The position numbers and the translations under genes were made by a program. A model generated the notes under the pieces. The model saw nothing but the letters and a program-made list of their open reading frames with translations. It was not told the origin of the DNA and searched no databases. From Pleurotus ostreatus/Saccharomyces cerevisiae fusant (taxonomy: Eukaryota; Opisthokonta), in the NCBI GenBank assembly GCA_024196135.1, contig JAMQCK010000967.1, positions 1 to 13,466 on the forward strand: DNA of 13,466 nucleotides, written 5' to 3'. The first letter of the stretch is position 1. Each line of letters starts with the position of its first letter. This document shows, one piece after another, positions 8,578-13,466 of the stretch.

Positions 8578-10728
8578 CTACTTCGACAGCACCGCGGCCG
8601 AGCTCCCAGAACGCGGCCGCAGCTCCCGGATGTCGAGGTCGCTGTCCGCGCCTGCGCTCCGCCTGCCGCTCCCGCCCCCACTTGGCCGCCCGATCCGGCT
8701 CTTCGACAGCGATGCGTTCGAAGCGCTGTTCGGCAGCCGTGTCCGCACCGTCACGTTCGAATGACCCAAACCCGCCAACGTGGGCTTGTTGTCCATTGAC
8801 GAGTTTGGGCGCGGCGGTGGTGGGATGCCCGTACTGGCACCCAACGAGGACCGCTTGCTCGCGCCGAGATGGCTCGTGCTGAGCGGCCCCGTCGAGCGCT
8901 TGAGGCCGCCAGAGGTAGGTGCATACAAGCCGGATGTGGGCACGGGGAGGAGTGTCGGTGTTGTTGGGCGTGAGGTGGGTGTGGGGATGGAAGTGGAGGT
9001 GGCGGTCGTGGCGCTAAGGCTGGAGGTTGTCGTGCTCATGCTGCCACCAGAAAGGCGGGACTGCGGGCGCTTCATGCCCGAGCCGATGCTGCTCTGGCCG
9101 AGGCCGGCCAGTCGCGAAGGTCTTGTAGGTGATCCGCGCATAGCACCAGGACGTTGAGGGCTCGAGGCTCGCCGTCGTTCCCGGTCGGGATTCTTTGGTG
9201 GCGACGGTGAATCCTCCATGATCAGCACCCAGCCACTCGAATCAGCGCTCTTCTTAGGCTTGTCCGAGCCGCTGTCGATGCTGCGCTTGACCTCCGGGCT
9301 GCGCTTGACTTCAGTGCTTCGCCGGGACATGCCTTCCCAGCTAGACTTGGCCAGACCAGCACGGCTTGACGCAGATGTCGACATCGACTGGTAGTTGCTG
9401 ATCGACGTAGTCCCAAGTGGCGCGGGACTTGGCTTCCCAGAAACGCTGCCCATCCTGAGCCTCGGCACCCGAGTGTGAATCTTCTGCTCGAGGTTCTTGA
9501 CGCGAGCACGCATCTCGGACACCATCTGCACACCCTTGTTGCGTGTGGCGGTGGAATTAGTGGACGCGTTGCTCGTTGTGGAGGTCGTACGGTAAGCGGC
9601 GGGGCGAGTGGGGCTGCGAGTGGGAGTGCGGTAATTCGTAGGAGAGCCATTGAAAGTGGGGAGAGTGGAGGCGCGCGCGATACCAGAGGATGAAGGCGGC
9701 GTCGTGAAGGTGCGACCGGGTTGGAAGCCGGCGCGATGGAGGAGTGCAGACTGGCCTGAGCTGACAGAGGACGTGGAGGCGGTGTGAGCAGAGCGGCCCT
9801 TCGGTGTCATGTTCAGCGAATTAAGGCTATCCGACGAGCTCGGTTCTGAGGCGGGAGAGAGGTCGGATAGCGTCATATCCGAGGGAGGTGCCGTGTGAAG
9901 CAAGTCATCTTCCGAAGGCAGTCTGGCCGATTCTGGCTTCGTGGGCGAACGAGGCGCGGAAGGAGGTTGGGATGCGGCGACTTGGTCCTTGAGGACGGCA
10001 ATCTCGACGTTGGCATCTATGGCACGTTAGTTGCTGATGTGGGCTGAGGGCAAGTAGCACGCACCTCGTAATTCATCCTTCAACCTCTGGAACTCCTCCT
10101 CCATGCTGGCCTTGTCCAACAATTCGTGTTCGAGGAGGATCTTCTCCTCCAGCACCCTCGAGTACTTGTTCTCCACGTCCGCCAGATTCGACGAGACTGC
10201 GCGCTCGTTGCGCTCTAGGTCGTCATTCCCCATCTCGAGCTCCCGCAGCTGGACCTTGATCTGCTGGTGCTCCTTTCGTAACTTATCAAGCTCGCGTTGC
10301 AATGAGGCGGTCGTGTGGTTGTGTGTGGTTTGCAGGGACATGAACTTGGACTGGGACATGGTCAGATTCGCACTGGGAGGGGAGCAGGCCACGTACCTTC
10401 CATTCGTCGCGCTCATTCTCCGCTCTGGCCGCCTTAATCTTCAGATCCTGCTGGGCCTTCTCCGTCCGCTGCAGCTCGTTCTCAAGTTCGGTTTCGAGTT
10501 CCTTGCTCGATTGGTGGAAGTCGTCCAGTTCGGCGCGCGTCTGTTCCAGCATATCGCACACCTGCTCGCGCGTTAGTCGGTCTTACGGATTCGCTTGCCA
10601 CTTCAGACACCTCATTGTACTTGGCCCGCCAGTCGGTGGACCCGGAACTGTAGCTTGGGAACGATGAGCATGGTAGTTCTCGGGTGGCAGTAGGCGACGC
10701 ACTTGATGGTGGTGTCGTCGAGAGACAT
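8578..10728 (-). CDS. nudE: NudE/NDEL1-type nuclear distribution protein (dynein regulator), 5 exons
   Basis: Homologue of Aspergillus NUDE, Neurospora RO-11 and animal NDE1/NDEL1. These bind LIS1/NudF and cytoplasmic dynein and are needed for nuclear migration and microtubule transport. My exons are 10728-10703, 10647-10611, 10561-10397, 10350-10065 and 10016-8578. The introns are 46-55 bp, GT-AG, and two carry a CTAAC branch site. The spliced protein is 650 aa. The N-terminus (MSLDDTTINSGSTDWRAKYNE, split over exons 1-2) leads into a long coiled coil, about residues 15-180, with the family blocks DMLEQTRAELDDFHQSSKEL, RELEMGNDDLERNERAVSS and EEKILLEHELLDKA. The rest is Ser/Thr/Pro/Arg-rich and probably disordered. 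An exception is a short conserved basic helix, MRARVKNLEQKIHTRVPRLR, at about 340-359. The first exon is only 26 bases, so the exact start deserves care, but it is in frame and fits the family. The gene is head-to-head with ZPR1. Confidence 0.9.
9281..9316 (-). repeat. 18-bp tandem duplication within nudE coding sequence
   Basis: Two adjacent 18-bp units (9281-9298 and 9299-9316) share their first 11 bases and encode the repeated peptide EVKRSPEVKRS in the disordered tail. One copy carries an Ser-Pro pair, a possible proline-directed kinase site. The repeat keeps the frame. Confidence 0.55.
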
Positions 10729-11201
10729 GGTGTCCCTCCTCAGAGCGTCAGTCGGAGTCAACACGGCGGTCATCGACGTGCACAACGACGACGACGGCGG
10801 CGTCGCCAACGTTCAGCTCAAGTAGCGCCCAAACAGCAAACAACAACTTGCACGTGTTCACAATTGCCCTTGTTATCAAATTGATGGCCGACTTTCCTTG
10901 TTTGAGGCGCTTCGCGTAGTGGCCTTGCATGTTGGTGTCGCCCACATATCCCAGACCTTCCCGAATCAAGTATACCAGGATCTCTCTGCACGTAGTATTG
11001 AGGCCGAGAAATCCAAGCCTGGCCCTTGAGATTCCCTGACCTGGGGAATCGGCCATCACTCTTGATCGCAAGAAGTCCGCTCAGTCCGCGGAGATAGCTC
11101 GATCAGTCTCGCTTACTTCTCGAACAAACCATCGTCTGCTAGTCGAACTCACCAACATACAAAAGGCGACACACAGCGACGACAAACACACAACTTCCAC
11201 C
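10729..11201. promoter_or_regulatory. Shared divergent promoter region (nudE / ZPR1)
   Basis: These 473 bp lie between the two start codons of head-to-head genes. A CACGTG E-box (10851-10856) could serve either gene. The last 60 bases before the ZPR1 ATG are A/C-rich (ACAAACACACAACTTCCACC just before the ATG), a common fungal leader and start context. On the nudE side, a minus-strand ORF from ATG 11056 to a stop at 10748 (102 codons) ends 19 bases before the nudE ATG. It has no family resemblance and may be a long upstream ORF or chance. Confidence 0.55.
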
Positions 11202-12907
11202 ATGCCAGAAGACAAGAAAGACGCATTCTTCCCAGCCATTGGCGACGTCGCCGACAAGACCGACAAGCGCGATGAGGAGAAGCAGGAGGACGAGGAGAGG
11301 GTGACGGAGGAGATCGAGTCCCTTTGCATGAAGTGCGGCGAGCAGGTCAGGTTCAGTCTCCTTAACGCATGTACCAACTCTCATTGCTTTCAGTAGGGCA
11401 AGACACGAATGCTGCTCACCTCGATCCCCTTCTTCCGTGAAGTCATCGTCATGTCCTTCCACTGCGACCACTGCGGCTTCTCCAACAACGAGATCCAGTC
11501 CGCAGGAACAATACGACGTGCGCCCCCCATCTAATCCCTCCGTTCACTTTACTGACCCTGTCCAGCCGAGGGCACCGTCTACACCGCACGCATCCTCGAC
11601 CGATCCGATCTCGATCGCCAAATAGTCCGCTCAGCATCCTGCGAAATCATCATCCCCGAACTCCAGCTCACCCTCCCCGCCTCCGGCAACGGTCAACTGA
11701 CTACCGTCGAGGGCCTCCTCCGCGACATCGTCGCCGACCTCTCCTTCGATCAGCCGCTCCGCCGCATCCAGGACGAGGCGAGCTACAACAAGATTGAGGA
11801 GCTGCTCACCAACCTGCGTGCCATCCTCGGCGACGAGGAGGACGAGTCAGGGGAGGTCGTGGTGGGGAAGGCGAGCGAGGCGGAAAAGCCGATGCAGCCG
11901 TTCACGCTGAAGCTGGACGATCCGGCAGGCAACTCGTTCATTGAGTTCATCGGCGACATGAGCGACCCGAAGTGGAACCTGCGCACATACCCTCGCACGC
12001 TCGAACAGAACGTGCAGCTTGGCCTCATCTCACCCGACGAGGCTGCCTCATTGCAGAGCGAGACGAAGCAGGCGCCGGAGGGCGTGACACCACAAGAGAT
12101 CTCCGAGGACGAGGTCTTCGTGTTCCCCGGTGTCTGCTCGAGTTGCGGCAAGCGCGTAGGGACGAAGATGAAGCGCGTCAACATTCCTTACTTCAAGGTA
12201 CGTAGTTATCATCCTGTCCGTCGACGATTGTCTCTGACCGACCTCCCAGGAATGTTTGATCATGTCCACTAACTGCGAGCACTGCGGCTACCGCGACAAC
12301 GAGGTCAAATCTGGGTCCGCAATATCAGAGAAGGGCAAGCGCATAACGCTCAAGGTCGAGGACAAGGAGGATCTCAGCCGCGACATCCTGAAGGTGCGCT
12401 CACTCTCCTTCCTCCTCCCCCTCTCTTTCCTCATCTCACCCCCTCTCCCAGTCCGAAACCGCCGGCCTCCAAATCCCCGAAATCGACCTCGTCCTCACGC
12501 ACGGCACCCTCGGCGGCCGCTTCACCACCATCGAGGGCATCCTCGACCAGGTCTACGAAGAACTCTCCGAGCGCCTCTTCCACGACTCCGGCGACCCCCA
12601 GGCGCGCCAGAAGTTCGAGACCTTCCTCAAGAACCTCAAGGCGGTCAAGAACGCCGAGAAGCCCTTCACCCTCATCCTCGACGACCCGTTGGCGAACTCG
12701 TACCTGCAGAACCTGTACGCGCCGGACCCGGATCCGAATATGGTGATTGAGAACTATGAGCGGAGTTGGGAGCAGAATGAGGAGTTGGGGCTGAATGATA
12801 TGAAGGTGGAGGGATACCAGGAGGAGGAGGGGAAGGCGAAGGAGGAGGGTGAGAAGAAGGAGGAGAAGAAGGAGACCGCAGCTGAGGAGGTCAAGACCTC
12901 AGCATAG
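11202..12907 (+). CDS. ZPR1: ZPR1 double zinc-finger protein, 5 exons
   Basis: Homologue of ZPR1, an essential eukaryotic protein that moves between cytoplasm and nucleus, binds eEF1A and has been shown to act as a folding chaperone for it in yeast. My exons are 11202-11345, 11397-11517, 11566-12197, 12250-12393 and 12452-12907, giving 498 aa, near the usual 450-490. It has the duplicated ZPR1 layout. Zinc finger 1 uses C42, C45, C71 and C74 (CMKC...CDHC), and finger 2 uses C279, C282, C308 and C311 (CSSC...CEHC). After each finger comes the NNEI/DNEV-(Q/K)S segment and an alpha-beta domain (for example [14 protein letters not shown] and [14 protein letters not shown]). The C-terminal 30 or so residues are a K/E-rich low-complexity tail. 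Introns are 48-58 bp. Intron 1 ends in CAGTAG: only the second AG (11396) keeps the frame open, because using the first (11393) places TAG at once in frame. The start is the first ATG after an A/C-rich leader. Confidence 0.95.
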
Positions 12908-13296
12908 CCCAAGCACAGCGCCTGCCTGCTATAGAGTGTAATGTTGGGGTTTGTACGTGTATACTAAACTGTACATTAGTCGGTAATGTATCCTAGTGTC
13001 ATACTCGCATCGCAGAGCAGCAAATCCGCCAGCGGCGCGGTAGCTCAAGTCGATTGCCATATCCGGCAAACGCCGAGGAGGGCGAAAATCAACATAGCAC
13101 GTGATCACCTACGAACAAACCCGCGAGTTTCCTTGCAATTTGTTGGCTTCGCGAGTCCTGGGCGTATCTCAAGGATTCAGCGCGTAAATTGGCGAGTCGA
13201 GAGACCCTCCTCGTGTCGGAATTCTGTTAGCGCCTCGAAGCGTTATCGAGCTATCTCTCCGGAGAATCAGCCACCACCAGCCTCTCATCTTCTGTC
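12908..13296. other. 3' flank of ZPR1
   Basis: The first 100 bases are AT-richer and should contain the ZPR1 3'UTR and polyadenylation site. A CACGTG E-box lies at 13098-13103. A plus-strand frame from 12986 to 13363 is open but matches no family I know, has no good context, and overlaps the possible minus-strand coding end at 13297. I do not call it a gene. Confidence 0.45.
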
Positions 13297-13466
13297 TCAC
13301 TCTTTTGAGGCCGTGCTTCCAGTGGAAGGCGCTATCTCCGTGAGCCCCTGCGCGACGGGCTGAGGTGGGCAGCGAGCGTATCCTAGAAGGTGGCCTGGCT
13401 CATCTCGAATAGAGTCGGCACGCACGACCGGCTCGCCCTCAGGATAAAAATCAACAAGTGCGTTGA
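13297..13466 (-). CDS. Possible 3' end of a minus-strand gene cut by the window edge
   Basis: On the minus strand a frame is open from the right edge to a TGA at 13299-13297, 55 codons. Its translation looks protein-like (NALVDFYPEGEPVVRADSIR at the edge), with a polar tail ending in TASKE. I do not recognise a family. If real, it is the last exon of a gene lying tail-to-tail with ZPR1. A frame of this length can be open by chance, and the nearby E-box at 13098 would equally fit a plus-strand promoter. Confidence 0.25.
   Translation of the reverse strand, partial: NALVDFYPEGEPVVRADSIRDEPGHLLGYARCPPQPVAQGLTEIAPSTGSTASKE

Noticed and set aside
8780..9157. 125-aa plus-strand ORF
   Set aside because: It is the shadow of the Ser/Thr/Pro-rich tail of nudE. 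Gly/Val/Arg-rich antisense translation is expected there.
10103..10576. 157-aa plus-strand ORF
   Set aside because: It is antisense to the nudE coiled-coil exons. The opposite strand matches the NudE family through several blocks.
11783..12184. 133-aa minus-strand ORF
   Set aside because: It is antisense to ZPR1 exon 3, which carries the second zinc finger and the domain before it.
12986..13363. 125-aa plus-strand ORF right of ZPR1
   Set aside because: No recognisable domain, poor context, and overlap with a more protein-like minus-strand frame. It is probably chance.

Overview
This window looks like nuclear DNA of a filamentous basidiomycete fungus, probably an agaricomycete. The clues are about 21 short GT-AG introns of 46-62 bp, gene-dense two-strand packing, and proteins of fungal type. 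I found no prokaryotic operon, mobile element, CRISPR array or virus-like gene.

Layout from left to right. Positions 1-1061 hold no gene I can name; a minus-strand gene may begin at the left edge (ATG at 18). ESS2/DGCR14-type splicing factor lies at 1062-2674 (minus, 3 exons). After a 720-bp spacer comes an HSPA12-like Hsp70-family ATPase at 3395-5734 (minus, 11 exons). It is head-to-head, across about 410 bp, with a coiled-coil protein at 6144-7592 (plus, one probable in-frame intron); that protein seems to belong to an uncharacterised basidiomycete family. A 985-bp tail-to-tail spacer follows, with a hairpin and a G-rich tandem repeat. The NudE/NDEL1-type dynein regulator is at 8578-10728 (minus, 5 exons). 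It is head-to-head, across 473 bp, with the double zinc-finger protein ZPR1 at 11202-12907 (plus, 5 exons). The right end may hold the 3' end of a minus-strand gene (13297-13466).

The genes do not form one pathway. They are mostly conserved housekeeping genes: splicing (ESS2), protein quality control (Hsp70-like), dynein and nuclear migration (NudE), and growth signalling or translation-factor folding (ZPR1). The coiled-coil gene is the lineage-restricted one. I rebuilt the exon structures by hand from splice signals, frame continuity and family resemblance, so predicted protein lengths are mine and have not been checked against transcripts. I did not find a convincing new biological system. 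The most useful leads are three stop-free introns of length divisible by three, a tandem splice acceptor in ZPR1, an upstream ORF overlapping the coiled-coil gene start, and the two poorly explained window edges.
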